From positions 1-54,557 of the forward strand of contig JAKLGM010000004.1 of the NCBI GenBank assembly GCA_022710685.1: a stretch of 54,557 bases of DNA, in the 5' to 3' direction. How positions within the stretch are numbered: the stretch's first letter is position 1; each line of letters starts with the position of its first letter. Source of the stretch: Patescibacteria group bacterium (GTDB lineage: Bacteria > Patescibacteriota > Patescibacteriia > Patescibacteriales > UBA12465). Below, piece after piece: positions 20,301 through 27,304 of this stretch. The notes beneath the pieces are model-generated. The model searched no databases. It had not been told where the DNA came from and worked only from the letters and a program-made list of their open reading frames with translations. The translations under genes and the position numbers were made by a program.

Positions 20301-22484
20301 GCCATTATGGATGAAGTTATGGCCGGCATCAGGCTGGATGCGGATAAACTCGTTACAGCCTTCTACCTTCTTGTCGCAAGTTTCTACTTTTTTAGAAAAA
20401 TAAATCTGCTGCAGCGGCGCCCAAGCCACCTTGTCAGTGCTAGTGGTATAAGTGCCATAGCTGGAATAGGGGCGGCAACCCGCATTATCAGAAGTACAGG
20501 TGCTATAGTCTAAAGTATTTTCCAGATAGGAAGCTATCTTGCCGTTTGGTTTGACAAAATTCTGGCAAGTATTGAAAACTGCATCGCAAGAGTCTGAATC
20601 AAAATCCCAGGTCCGTTTTTCTTCAGTACAATAGCCATAAGCTTCGCAGGTGCCGTCAGTCTTTTCTTTAATACAGCTTTGTTCATCAGCACAGTAATCC
20701 GGATTGCGGGTAATAATTACCTGGCCCGGAATCGTCTGGGTGCTAATACCGCCATTGCCATCATCGGTCTCAATTTTTTGTTCCGGCACCAAAGTCTTTT
20801 CTAAAATCTGACCGCCGGCACCTTGGCGCTTACAATAATTCAAAGGGGCTTTCAAAACCCAGTTCGGGTCAACTAATCCTTGGCACCAAGCCGCTGGGGT
20901 AAAGCCTTGGCTGAAATCATTATAATTATCATCAGGATCAAAGCAGGAAACCATATCCAACATGGTAACGTTGACGTTGTTCTCTTCCGCCTTTAACAAA
21001 GCAGTTTCCCAACCGACCGGAATGATACGGAATTTTCGCAGGATCAAAAGGTTGCGCAAAGAATAACCTTGGTTATAATCAACGTCCCGTTTTAAGCGCC
21101 AATTCTTCTGCAAGAATCCTTCATTCAAAGCTTCGGCCACAGTCTTCCGATCTTCAATGCCCTGACGGAATTGGTCATCAATCACGCAATTAGTCGCTCC
21201 CATATTCTGCGGATCCGGACAAGTCGCTAAATCGCCCAAAATACTATAATCACCGCGCGTATCAAATTTAGGCTGGATGACTTGAGAGAGATTAGCCTGG
21301 ACCGAAGACATGCCCTTGAAACTGTTAGGATCGCAGTTAGGATCATCCAAACAAGGTGCGCCGCTATTAGTGGTGGCAACGCTCACCGGTTCGCATTTGC
21401 ATTCTTCATTACAAGTATAGCCCGAAGCGCACTTAGATTGATTTTGATCACCGCCTTCCACGTCGCATTTGTTGAGCGGCGTACGATCGCAAACCGTATA
21501 AGTACCGTTAAACCAATCCTGAAAATATTCATCATTGATAGCCGCTTTGTCAGCGCTATAAAGACCTAAAGTCAAAGCCGACAATGCCGCATTCGGATTG
21601 CCGGATAATAATTTCGCTTTAGCTTTATTAAAAGCCGTAATGGCTAATTGGTTCAAAAAGACGTTGGCCGCATCCACTAATGTATCGCCGGTAAACTTAC
21701 CGACGTTCTGCATCAATGAGGCATCAGCCTGCTTCTTCTGTTCTTCCGCTTCACCCGGAGCGCCTTTTAACTTGCCGCCGATATCGCGGACATCCAGCCA
21801 GCCTTTTTTGGCACTCAATTCCTCCTGCGATTTGTTGTAAGCAGTAGAGGTTGATTCTTTCAAGCCGCTCATCACTGTCAAAGCCATATTGACGCCATTG
21901 CCGGTAGGATCAAACATCGTGCTCAAGTCCTTCAAGAACGTCGGGCTGCGCATGGAAGCATATTTTTCATTGATATCATCTTTCCAAGCCTTAGTCATCT
22001 TGCTGAAGGTACAATAGGCATCCTTCGGACGGCTATACCCAGCTGCGTCAACCAAGCCCAAGCCGATGCTTAGTTTGACATTCAAATCGGGTTCGCAAAA
22101 ATTTACTCCAGCCGCCTGGGCATACTGATCGATAAAATCACCAGCCGCATTGTCAGCAATATCTTCCAGATAAGAGCCCCAGCCTTTTTCCACGAATAAT
22201 GGCTTCTGACCTTCGCCGCCGGAACCGATATAGGTGGCCGTATCATAGGCTATCTTATTCAAGGCTTTGGTAACCGCTGATTTCAAAGCCTTAGACCCCA
22301 CTTTAGTGATGGCGTCTTTCAACTTAGTCTTCAACTGGGTCCAAATACCCATAAAGACGCCAGTCGGACCGCCGATGACGTCTTGAGATTGGGCCTTGCT
22401 GGCCGGGATGAGAGAGAAAACAAAAACCAAAACTAGTACAAACGATACTATTTTGGAATAATGAAAATGGCTTGGCTTTTTCAT
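14388..22484 (-). CDS. Giant exported cysteine-rich modular protein (~2,698 aa)
   Basis: Not a recognised family as a whole. Starting at the ATG at 22484 (an in-frame TTG at 22511 would only add nine residues), it has a signal peptide ending near PASKAQ, a helical N-terminal region of ~300 residues, then a long region with roughly 100 cysteines in total. At least a dozen copies of a short motif C-x(5,6)-[GA]-C-x-x-[FYWL] recur between ~15535 and 20515. Four beta-sandwich, carbohydrate-binding-like modules are interspersed (about 19895-20335, 18335-18905, 17035-17420, 16075-16571), and the C-terminus has an Ig/PKD-like segment followed by a compact EGF-like knot. The product is probably a disulfide-stabilised surface or secreted structure, perhaps an adhesin. 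The helical N-terminal region resembles, from memory, proteins near type IV secretion genes in this radiation. Preceded by a thrombospondin-3 gene, probably cotranscribed. Confidence 0.8.
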   Translation of the reverse strand: MKKPSHFHYSKIVSFVLVLVFVFSLIPASKAQSQDVIGGPTGVFMGIWTQLKTKLKDAITKVGSKALKSAVTKALNKIAYDTATYIGSGGEGQKPLFVEKGWGSYLEDIADNAAGDFIDQYAQAAGVNFCEPDLNVKLSIGLGLVDAAGYSRPKDAYCTFSKMTKAWKDDINEKYASMRSPTFLKDLSTMFDPTGNGVNMALTVMSGLKESTSTAYNKSQEELSAKKGWLDVRDIGGKLKGAPGEAEEQKKQADASLMQNVGKFTGDTLVDAANVFLNQLAITAFNKAKAKLLSGNPNAALSALTLGLYSADKAAINDEYFQDWFNGTYTVCDRTPLNKCDVEGGDQNQSKCASGYTCNEECKCEPVSVATTNSGAPCLDDPNCDPNSFKGMSSVQANLSQVIQPKFDTRGDYSILGDLATCPDPQNMGATNCVIDDQFRQGIEDRKTVAEALNEGFLQKNWRLKRDVDYNQGYSLRNLLILRKFRIIPVGWETALLKAEENNVNVTMLDMVSCFDPDDNYNDFSQGFTPAAWCQGLVDPNWVLKAPLNYCKRQGAGGQILEKTLVPEQKIETDDGNGGISTQTIPGQVIITRNPDYCADEQSCIKEKTDGTCEAYGYCTEEKRTWDFDSDSCDAVFNTCQNFVKPNGKIASYLENTLDYSTCTSDNAGCRPYSSYGTYTTSTDKVAWAPLQQIYFSKKVETCDKKVEGCNEFIRIQPDAGHNFIHNGDMEGDLSSGDWTNNIDLAGVVAPNNATTTSPGYFSNIALKLSEPFKRRLAVGPNDYNIAGQVYTVSFYAKDCNDGDSLILGASSVDDREAPLYSGPDWQYYYVSYNYPINISSNEIYFAVNSSACVIDRVKVEMAKQGTTYSDYYTTNLAYQKLIPNYLAADCYVNPTGLNPDYRLKSTAPAKCLGYARLCNGEEAGCNFYTSVRNNFSVPAKTTATDACRSECVGYDYYVQKEGVFNYKQAAVFIPATARKCRAVAAGCSEFTNLDEVVQGGEAKEYYAYLRQCVKPEEAACGVFYSWGNIGTAGYQLQPFNLQASNDKPVLTSGSFDGNNNQIDGGVTVCDPVIYNTPANDAAYNSDCRQFYNKAGAIFYALYSTTITCADNCHPYRLTEAPVDETLSQAACTGSDKNWNAQDGVCNVCKNRGVWDSNQNGCIYKAIPGEGLTCTAAENGCREYNGNYGNNVRSMESFSFEDNKAWASYCADSSALNVDSINRNGHSLQYNFVSNNCSNVPNFDLEAVSVSSNSHGANKVLATVKGLWQKIIKSVKAQTSTALPGHGIGINVDNVSQGKAYTVKFLAKANSNVSINIYLANGSVASQFETGEQNSSVSVVGNGEWRVYQANLDVLDHEVTEQEALIISASGNVLLDNIVLNEISDRYYLIKDSWSTPNSCYYDMFDQYQGINYNIGCESYTDNSNNYNYLRNFTNLCTDDAVGCELMVITGNSANPEQEAYQENGTPDNNCDPSDGPDCIEIPADRMAYVRYENNKGKVKNQCTAVDKGCSRLGDQVNTNVDVSVQNIYQDVYVKNNPDKYATTLCGEGEVGCQEWKYLDGSPSYFKDPGENVCEWRQSLNASGMNLPKKWYKKPVKRCDFDPDVNPGINVDLVGNIIETQNKLCTKDEDCGLGKCILDKNDYLCPVDSLKTIGLGGGNLVYQPSSNVGLCEYKASACTEYIDPVSEFSPNIVVNPTWSDINSDGISGDGWSSGTISSGGTTLTLQKQDVYLLKNKLYSLSVETTASITPVILNCPASIRQLQADNSFAPATNQIVIGASAPNTNILFSSLNNTSCTLYGGANGKKINIRGTVVDYRLSSKVDKQSCNGEVNFDNGCILFNERRQEGANGLVKSNWRAYGGSYSAGLPATCDPLVDSTCDSNVLIKVQPNRICSRWLACMSIGIDPNTGEETCYALGECDKLNDFGRCQSFIKNDEVQHTFNSGADRNISGYSKLDYYYLSNMSEVGEDPNMHWDFENGPDFPGSGVYNSPGTWTTWNSSNANAYIMSDSSELIPSTTISYPAHGKGLLMIDRDQPYSSGGVVIRASYPFKQGRQYYINFLVNIDDSNGKGASVLAEPSTGSNFGWMYITSGSGWQRKVYKFVPQANFNDLNIILSAGSGSASIGNEVYFDDINIEPVLEVADNSYIAKECRLYPKQDSLTCKSAAESVVSNGIYGYCLEHDPKNPDVCLMWYPIENVKSSQASTGASSGFSSIYGDSYYCAEMSTNFEFTERRSAFLLTAVDDSNNGCSFWSGFQGQQDCPTGYERFVMRWHREGNNKCSTDYYCIPMGQGIGVLAMCDPNDASANIGDTAGCASYYTNPQYTNSTWPSWNTSNAYVAGGSYTGGPGGWDAWILVNSAGYYQYNGTSGHSHDSEVGTNLIDRDDNPPLGTFKLSSSFTPKCTKFLKMDKPWVQRLTSFTATTSPFFTGAMNNYNRSLDKAPYGSSGNDYVPGYQVGSGAGKAGWPYSCNNGGQLNAGVDMCKYVSTNLSVNALVQGPYGHSGTFTYPASNLKQIFLKGSGVSGYSYDCMAGINCSGSIPPCNGNGSARASSCLSNPVPGNTCFCGVYPTIYNIKVRNSEGLEIVPVNGLYPINTSDFYTVSFGVDIDSEQLPVGELFVDFDDNGNGNVTTTQIDPSTNYRFIHYYNPQGANQQYQIRIKAVDNWGFYKCAGLASTCPDTAGCCSAGFTGLNCAGCIY
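15535..20515 (-). repeat. Short cysteine-pair repeats within the giant protein
   Basis: Encoded copies include (by position) CTSDNAGCRPY (~20490), CDKKVEGCNEF (~20360), CRAVAAGCSEF (~19530), CVKPEEAACGVF (~19430), CTAAENGCREY (~18950), CTDDAVGCEL (~18160), CTAVDKGCSRL (~17960), CGEGEVGCQEW (~17840), CEYKASACTEY (~17460) and CNGEVNFDNGCILF (~16990). The common form is C, five or six residues, G or A, C, two residues, aromatic or large aliphatic. Spacing between copies is irregular because beta-sandwich modules are inserted among them. Confidence 0.75.
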
Positions 22485-22513
22485 GTTATTTAAATTGATA
22501 TTTATAAACAAAT

Positions 22514-23206
22514 TTATTCAGCACTAGTATTGGAGCCGATAGTCTCTTTATAGCTCTTGATGAGTTCTTCGTCTGTAATGCCATCCAAAACACTTTTCTC
22601 CATGCCGCTATCTAAAAGCATCTGGCGCAAAACTGAAGTATCGGCCTTCCCGGCCATCATATCATTAAGTAATTGCTGCTCTTCGTCGGTTAAATCTACA
22701 CCGCTGATGCTTCCGGTGTCCGTAGTAGTTTGTTCCAAGAGATCATCCGGAGAAGCAACGGTAGAATCGTTAGAATTATCAACGACAGCCTGAGAGCAGT
22801 TCTGCCCGGCCGGGCAATTCGGATCAGTGCCGTTTAAAATTTCTTCCTTGTCGGTAAAACCATCGCTGTCGCTGTCTTCAATATAAGGCGAGGTCATATA
22901 AACATTGGCTTCATCGGAATCACTCAAGCCGTCGTTGTCACTATCCATCTTAGTTTTGTCAGTCTCGGTCACAGTTTGACCGGCTTTATTTTTTTCTAAA
23001 TTAGCAATCTTTTTGTCATAGTCCAAAGGACCATAAATATTGCTGCGAAATTGTAAAATGCCAAAAACCATTATCAAAATGGTAAAGGCGCCCAAAGAAA
23101 ACAAAGAGATTTTTTGCTGCTTAGTTAAAAGCTTAGGAGAAGGATTGCTCTCCAAATTATAATCCTCACCAGTTTCTGGTGGAAATTGATTTTGTTCATT
23201 ATTCAT
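22514..23206 (-). CDS. Membrane protein with thrombospondin type 3 calcium-binding repeats
   Basis: A 230-residue protein with a cytoplasmic N-terminus, one membrane helix (~34-53) and an outer part with two thrombospondin-3-like repeats, DSDNDGLSDSDE and DSDSDGFTDKEE (about res 88-125), each an acidic DxDxDG calcium loop, followed by a Cys pair (CPAGQNC) and an acidic helical tail (LTDEEQQLLNDMM...). Calcium probably stiffens the outer stalk. It ends 29 bases before the giant cysteine-rich gene and is probably cotranscribed with it, so it may anchor or assist that protein. Promoter overlaps the end of ksgA. Function beyond this is unknown. Confidence 0.75.
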   Translation of the reverse strand: MNNEQNQFPPETGEDYNLESNPSPKLLTKQQKISLFSLGAFTILIMVFGILQFRSNIYGPLDYDKKIANLEKNKAGQTVTETDKTKMDSDNDGLSDSDEANVYMTSPYIEDSDSDGFTDKEEILNGTDPNCPAGQNCSQAVVDNSNDSTVASPDDLLEQTTTDTGSISGVDLTDEEQQLLNDMMAGKADTSVLRQMLLDSGMEKSVLDGITDEELIKSYKETIGSNTSAE

Positions 23207-23214
23207 ATGGCTTT

Positions 23215-23246
23215 ATTATACCATAAAACCGGAAAAATTGGCAAAC
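23215..23246 (-). promoter_or_regulatory. Promoter inside the end of ksgA, driving the thrombospondin-3 and giant genes
   Basis: Minus strand TTGCCA, 18-bp spacer ending in TGG, TATAAT (23220-23215): extended -10 that coincides with the ksgA stop. Predicted start is ~2 bases before the ATG at 23206, i.e. an almost leaderless message. Confidence 0.6.
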
Positions 23247-24055
23247 AAATTCAGCCAATTTTCCAGGGATAATTCCTGCGCCCTAATCTTAGGATTATGA
23301 CCTGATTTTACTATGATATTTTCCACTTCCGCCATGGGTAAATGCAAGCCATTGGCCAGATTATTTTTGAGCATCTTGCGCTTGGCGCTATAGGCGATTT
23401 TAAGGAGGCGAAAAAACAGTTTGGCGTCAACTTGGGGCTGATTAGCCGAAGCTTTTCGGACAATTTTGATTAAAGCGCTGTCCACCTCTGGCTGAGGCCA
23501 AAATGCCGTGGGCGGCACTAAAGAAATAATTTCCGCCTCAGCGTAAAATTGGACCGACAAAGCCAAAAGACTCATTTGCGGCGGCTGGGCTACGATGCGC
23601 TCGGCCACTTCTTTCTGCAGCATCAAGACCATAGTCTCGGGCGGTTGAGCTGAGGACAAAAATTTGCGGAGAAAAATAGAGCTGATGTTATAAGGCAAGT
23701 TTGCTACTATCTTGTAATTTTGACCGGCGAAAAAATCATCGCGGAAATTCAAAATATCTTCGTTGATGATAGAAACATTTCTAATACTCTTAGACAAAAA
23801 TCCGGCTGTCAAAATCCCGGCCAGCTTCTTGTCCAGCTCCACGGCAATGACTTTTTTGGCAGTTTTAGCTAGTTTTTCGGTCAAAAATCCCAATCCAGGA
23901 CCAACCTCTAGCACCGTGTCAGCTTTAGTAACTTGAGCCGCTAAAATGGCTTGATCATAATATTCTTCCTCCACTAAAAAATTCTGGCCCTTAGATCGCT
24001 CCGGGCGGACGCCATAGATGCGCGACAGTTCCAAAGTTTTATTTAATAAGTTCAT
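23216..24055 (-). CDS. rsmA: 16S rRNA dimethyladenosine transferase RsmA/KsgA
   Basis: Dimethylates two adjacent adenines in the 3'-terminal hairpin loop of 16S rRNA (A1518/A1519 in E. coli) during small-subunit maturation. The 279-residue protein has SKGQNFLVEE at the N-terminus, the SAM-binding motif I EVGPGLGFLTEKL (~50-62), the acidic VELDKK, the catalytic NLPYNIS motif (~120) and the C-terminal PPTAFWPQPEVDSALIKI segment. Length is typical. Follows leuS with a 44-base gap containing a hairpin. Confidence 0.95.
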   Translation of the reverse strand: MNLLNKTLELSRIYGVRPERSKGQNFLVEEEYYDQAILAAQVTKADTVLEVGPGLGFLTEKLAKTAKKVIAVELDKKLAGILTAGFLSKSIRNVSIINEDILNFRDDFFAGQNYKIVANLPYNISSIFLRKFLSSAQPPETMVLMLQKEVAERIVAQPPQMSLLALSVQFYAEAEIISLVPPTAFWPQPEVDSALIKIVRKASANQPQVDAKLFFRLLKIAYSAKRKMLKNNLANGLHLPMAEVENIIVKSGHNPKIRAQELSLENWLNLFANFSGFMV

Positions 24056-24068
24056 AATGCTATTAACA

Positions 24069-24095
24069 AGAGAACCACCGATAAGGCGGTTCTCT
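24069..24095. terminator. Terminator-like hairpin between leuS and rsmA
   Basis: AGAGAACC (24069-24076) pairs with GGTTCTCT (24088-24095), one internal mismatch, then two more pairs. The long T-run follows on the plus strand, although both flanking genes are on the minus strand, where the tail is only TTGTTAAT. Termination of leuS may be partial. Confidence 0.5.
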
Positions 24096-24099
24096 TTTT

Positions 24100-26508
24100 T
24101 TATTTAATCACGATGTTCAATAATTTATTTTTGACAAAAATTTTCTTGATGACCTCTTTGCCCTCCAACCATTTTTTGATAGTCTCATCGGCCTGAGCTA
24201 AAGTCAAAACTTCTGATTCAGCAATGTCCGCCGGAACGCTTAAGTTAGCTCGGACCTTGCCGTTAATCTGGACGACCAAAGTAATGGTTTCGTCTTTAAT
24301 TAGAGCCGGATCATAGGCTGGCCAAGGACTCTGGAAAATACTATAATTTTGGCCAATTTTAGCCCATAATTCTTCAGATAGGTGTGGCGCAAAAGGAGCT
24401 AATATTTGCAAGAAGCGAGCATAGTTAGCCTCATTTAATTTCCCGCCGGCATCAGAAATAGCATTGACTAAAATCATCATGGCCGAGACCGCCGTATTGA
24501 ATTTAAATTCCAAAATATCTTCCGCTACTTTCTTGATAGTCTTGTGTAATAAATTTACCACGACCGGCGCATCAGCTTCCGGCGACAAAGCGATGTTATA
24601 AATCCTTTCCAAAAATTTCCGGACTCCGACCAAGCCATTAGTGCTCCAAGCTCCGGCCTCACTGAAAGGACCCATAAACATTTCATACAAGCGCAAAGAA
24701 TCAGCGCCATATTTCTCTACCACCTCGTCCGGATTGATGACGTTACCCCAACGCTTAGACATTTTGCGACCGTCTTCACCCATAATCAGACCAACAGCTT
24801 TTAGTTTGGCGAAGGGCTCTTCCGAGCTGACCACTTTGATATCATAAAGGAATTTATGCCAAAAACGGGCATAAATCAGGTGTCTGGTGGCATGTTCCGC
24901 CCCGCCCACATAGAAATCAACCGGAGACCAATACTTCTCTTTTACTGGATCAACTAAAGCTGAATTATTTTTGGGGTCAATGTAACGCAAATAATACCAA
25001 GACGAGCCAGCCCATTGCGGCATTGTATTGGTTTCTCTTTGGGCCGGACCGCCGCACTTTGGGCAAGTCGTATTAACCCAATCAGCAATTGTAGCCAAAG
25101 GCGATTCGCCGGTACCGCTCGGTTCATAGCTTTCAACTTCCGGCAGTGTCAATGGTAGTTGATCATAAGGGACGGCGACCGTGCCGCATTTAGCGCAATG
25201 GATAATCGGAATCGGCTCACCCCAATAGCGTTGACGCGAAAAAACCCAATCTTGCAATTTGTAATTCACTTTTCTGTTTCCTTTTTTCTCCCGCTCTAAC
25301 CACTCTATCATCCGGGTCCGCGCCAGAGCTGAATCTAAATCAGAAAAATTACCCGAATCAACTAATATACCGTCAGCGGTGAAAGCCACCGATTTATCAA
25401 TGATTTCAGAGTTTTTAGGCATTATCACGGGCTTAATAATCAAATTATATTTTTGCGCAAATTCCCAATCTCTTTCATCGTGAGCTGGGACAGCCATAAC
25501 AGCCCCGGTGCCATAAGAGTTTAAGACGTAATCAGCGATGAAAACTTTGACGGCTTCACCATTAAAAGGATTAACCGCTTCCACTCCGACAAGCTCCACT
25601 CCAGTTTTATCTTTATTTAAATCAGTCCTTTCCAAATTACTTTTATTTTTTACCTGCTCAATATACGCTTCCACCTCAGACCAATTTTTTATCTGATCCT
25701 TCAACTCCGCTACCAACTTGTTCTCCGGCGCGATAACAACATAGGTGCAACCGAAAATAGTATCAACCCGAGTAGTAAAAACTTTGATAGATAAGTCCGT
25801 ATTTTTAAGGGAAAAATCGATTTCTGCCCCTTCGCTCCGGCCAATCCAATGACGCTGCATGTCCTTAATCGGTTCCTCCCAATCCGGCAATTTTTCCAAG
25901 TCAGCTAAAAGTCTGTCGGCATAATTGGTAATACGCAGAACCCATTGACGCATCGGCTTCTGTTCTACCTGGCTGCCGCAACGTTCGCATTTACCATCCT
26001 CTAAATCTTCATTAGCCAAACCAGTCTTGCATGACGGACACCAATTAATTGGTTCGTATGATTCAAAAGCCAAGCCCTGTTCAAACATTTTTAGGAAGGT
26101 CCATTGCGTCCATTTATAGTACTCCGGATCAGTCGTATTAACTTGGCGCTCCCAATCATAGGTCAGGCCTAAAAGCTCTAATTGACGGCGATAATTGGCC
26201 ATATTGACCTCGGTGGCTACCCGAGGATGGATCTTATTTTTGATAGCATAATTCTCCGCTGGCAAACCGAAAGCGTCAAAACCCATCGGGTGCAAAACGT
26301 TATACCCCTGCATCATTTTCAGACGAGCGAAAATATCAGTGGCGATATAGCCTTTAGGATGGCCGACGTGCAAACCCTCGCCCGAAGGATACGGGAACAT
26401 ATCCAAAATATAATACTTCGGTTTTTCCTGACCGTCGCCAACTTTATATAGTTTAGTTTTCTGCCACTCAGCCTGCCACTTCTTTTCCAAATTTTGATGA
26501 TCGTACAT
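24100..26508 (-). CDS. leuS: Leucyl-tRNA synthetase
   Basis: Class I synthetase charging tRNA-Leu. The 802-residue protein has FPYPSGEGLHVGHPKGY (HIGH motif HVGH), a CP1 editing domain with VFTTRVDTIFGCTYVV and GTGAVMAVPAHDERD, the catalytic KMSKR motif (in GRKMSKRWGN, ~residue 580) and the C-terminal anticodon domain ending in a KNKLLNIVIK strand. Two CxxC pairs (CPSCK...CERCG around residue 165; CAKCG...CPKCG around 440-480) suggest bound zinc. Lies 6 bp after xthA and is probably read from the promoter upstream of ldt. Confidence 0.97.
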   Translation of the reverse strand: MYDHQNLEKKWQAEWQKTKLYKVGDGQEKPKYYILDMFPYPSGEGLHVGHPKGYIATDIFARLKMMQGYNVLHPMGFDAFGLPAENYAIKNKIHPRVATEVNMANYRRQLELLGLTYDWERQVNTTDPEYYKWTQWTFLKMFEQGLAFESYEPINWCPSCKTGLANEDLEDGKCERCGSQVEQKPMRQWVLRITNYADRLLADLEKLPDWEEPIKDMQRHWIGRSEGAEIDFSLKNTDLSIKVFTTRVDTIFGCTYVVIAPENKLVAELKDQIKNWSEVEAYIEQVKNKSNLERTDLNKDKTGVELVGVEAVNPFNGEAVKVFIADYVLNSYGTGAVMAVPAHDERDWEFAQKYNLIIKPVIMPKNSEIIDKSVAFTADGILVDSGNFSDLDSALARTRMIEWLEREKKGNRKVNYKLQDWVFSRQRYWGEPIPIIHCAKCGTVAVPYDQLPLTLPEVESYEPSGTGESPLATIADWVNTTCPKCGGPAQRETNTMPQWAGSSWYYLRYIDPKNNSALVDPVKEKYWSPVDFYVGGAEHATRHLIYARFWHKFLYDIKVVSSEEPFAKLKAVGLIMGEDGRKMSKRWGNVINPDEVVEKYGADSLRLYEMFMGPFSEAGAWSTNGLVGVRKFLERIYNIALSPEADAPVVVNLLHKTIKKVAEDILEFKFNTAVSAMMILVNAISDAGGKLNEANYARFLQILAPFAPHLSEELWAKIGQNYSIFQSPWPAYDPALIKDETITLVVQINGKVRANLSVPADIAESEVLTLAQADETIKKWLEGKEVIKKIFVKNKLLNIVIK

Positions 26509-26514
26509 AAATGA

Positions 26515-27297
26515 TTAGAGGTTAATTTCCAGGCCGACCGGACAATGATCCGAGCCTAAAACCTTATCTAAAATATAAGCTTTTTTAAGATATTTCTTCA
26601 TTTTATCGGAAACTAGGAAATAGTCAATCCGCCACCCGACATTGCGCCGCCGGGCTCCAGCTCGAAAGCTCCACCAAGAATATTGAACCTTTTGCCCTTC
26701 TAAAAACCGGAAAGTATCAACTAGACCGCTAGCCAAAAATTTTTTCATATCACTTCTCTCCTCTAAGGTATAACCGGCGCTTCCCTCATTCTCTTTCGGC
26801 CGAGCCAAGTCAATCGGCTCATAAGCAACATTAAAATCACCAGTGATGACCACTGGTTTTTTGCTCTCCATTTTTTTTATCTCCCGCATAATAGCCGCAT
26901 TGAATTTCTGCTTGTAAGCCAAGCGACTCAAGGCGTGATTAGAATTAGGAAAATAAAGATTAAGTAGATAGAAACGGGGTAAATCTAGTATTTGGATTCG
27001 ACCTTCATGATCAAATTCATCCTGGCCAATACCGGTTTTTACCTCTAATTTGTCTTGTTTTTTCAAAAAAGAATCTCTGACGAGCAAAGCAGTGCCACTA
27101 TAACCTTCGCGCCTGGCGCCGTTAGCAAACAATTGGTAGCCGGGAAATTCCAGGGCAGCCTTTTCCAGCTTGGCAGCAGAAATTTTTATCTCCTGCAAAC
27201 AAACTATATCCGGTTTGGCAGTCGCCAAAAAATCAATCAAGTTGCCCTTGCGCATTATCGCTCTTAGACCGTTAACATTCCAAGAAATTATTTTCAT
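26515..27297 (-). CDS. xth: Exodeoxyribonuclease III (AP endonuclease)
   Basis: Cuts DNA 5' to abasic sites and removes 3'-blocking groups in base excision repair. The 260-residue protein has all the EEP-fold motifs: ISWNVNGLRA at the N-terminus, LQEIKI (metal-binding Glu), LYFPNS, GDFNVAYEPIDLA, RIDYFLVS and the C-terminal GSDHCPVGLEI (catalytic Asp-His). Length is standard. It follows the L,D-transpeptidase with a 7-bp gap and precedes leuS. Confidence 0.96.
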   Translation of the reverse strand: MKIISWNVNGLRAIMRKGNLIDFLATAKPDIVCLQEIKISAAKLEKAALEFPGYQLFANGARREGYSGTALLVRDSFLKKQDKLEVKTGIGQDEFDHEGRIQILDLPRFYLLNLYFPNSNHALSRLAYKQKFNAAIMREIKKMESKKPVVITGDFNVAYEPIDLARPKENEGSAGYTLEERSDMKKFLASGLVDTFRFLEGQKVQYSWWSFRAGARRRNVGWRIDYFLVSDKMKKYLKKAYILDKVLGSDHCPVGLEINL

Positions 27298-27304
27298 AGT
27301 TTGA

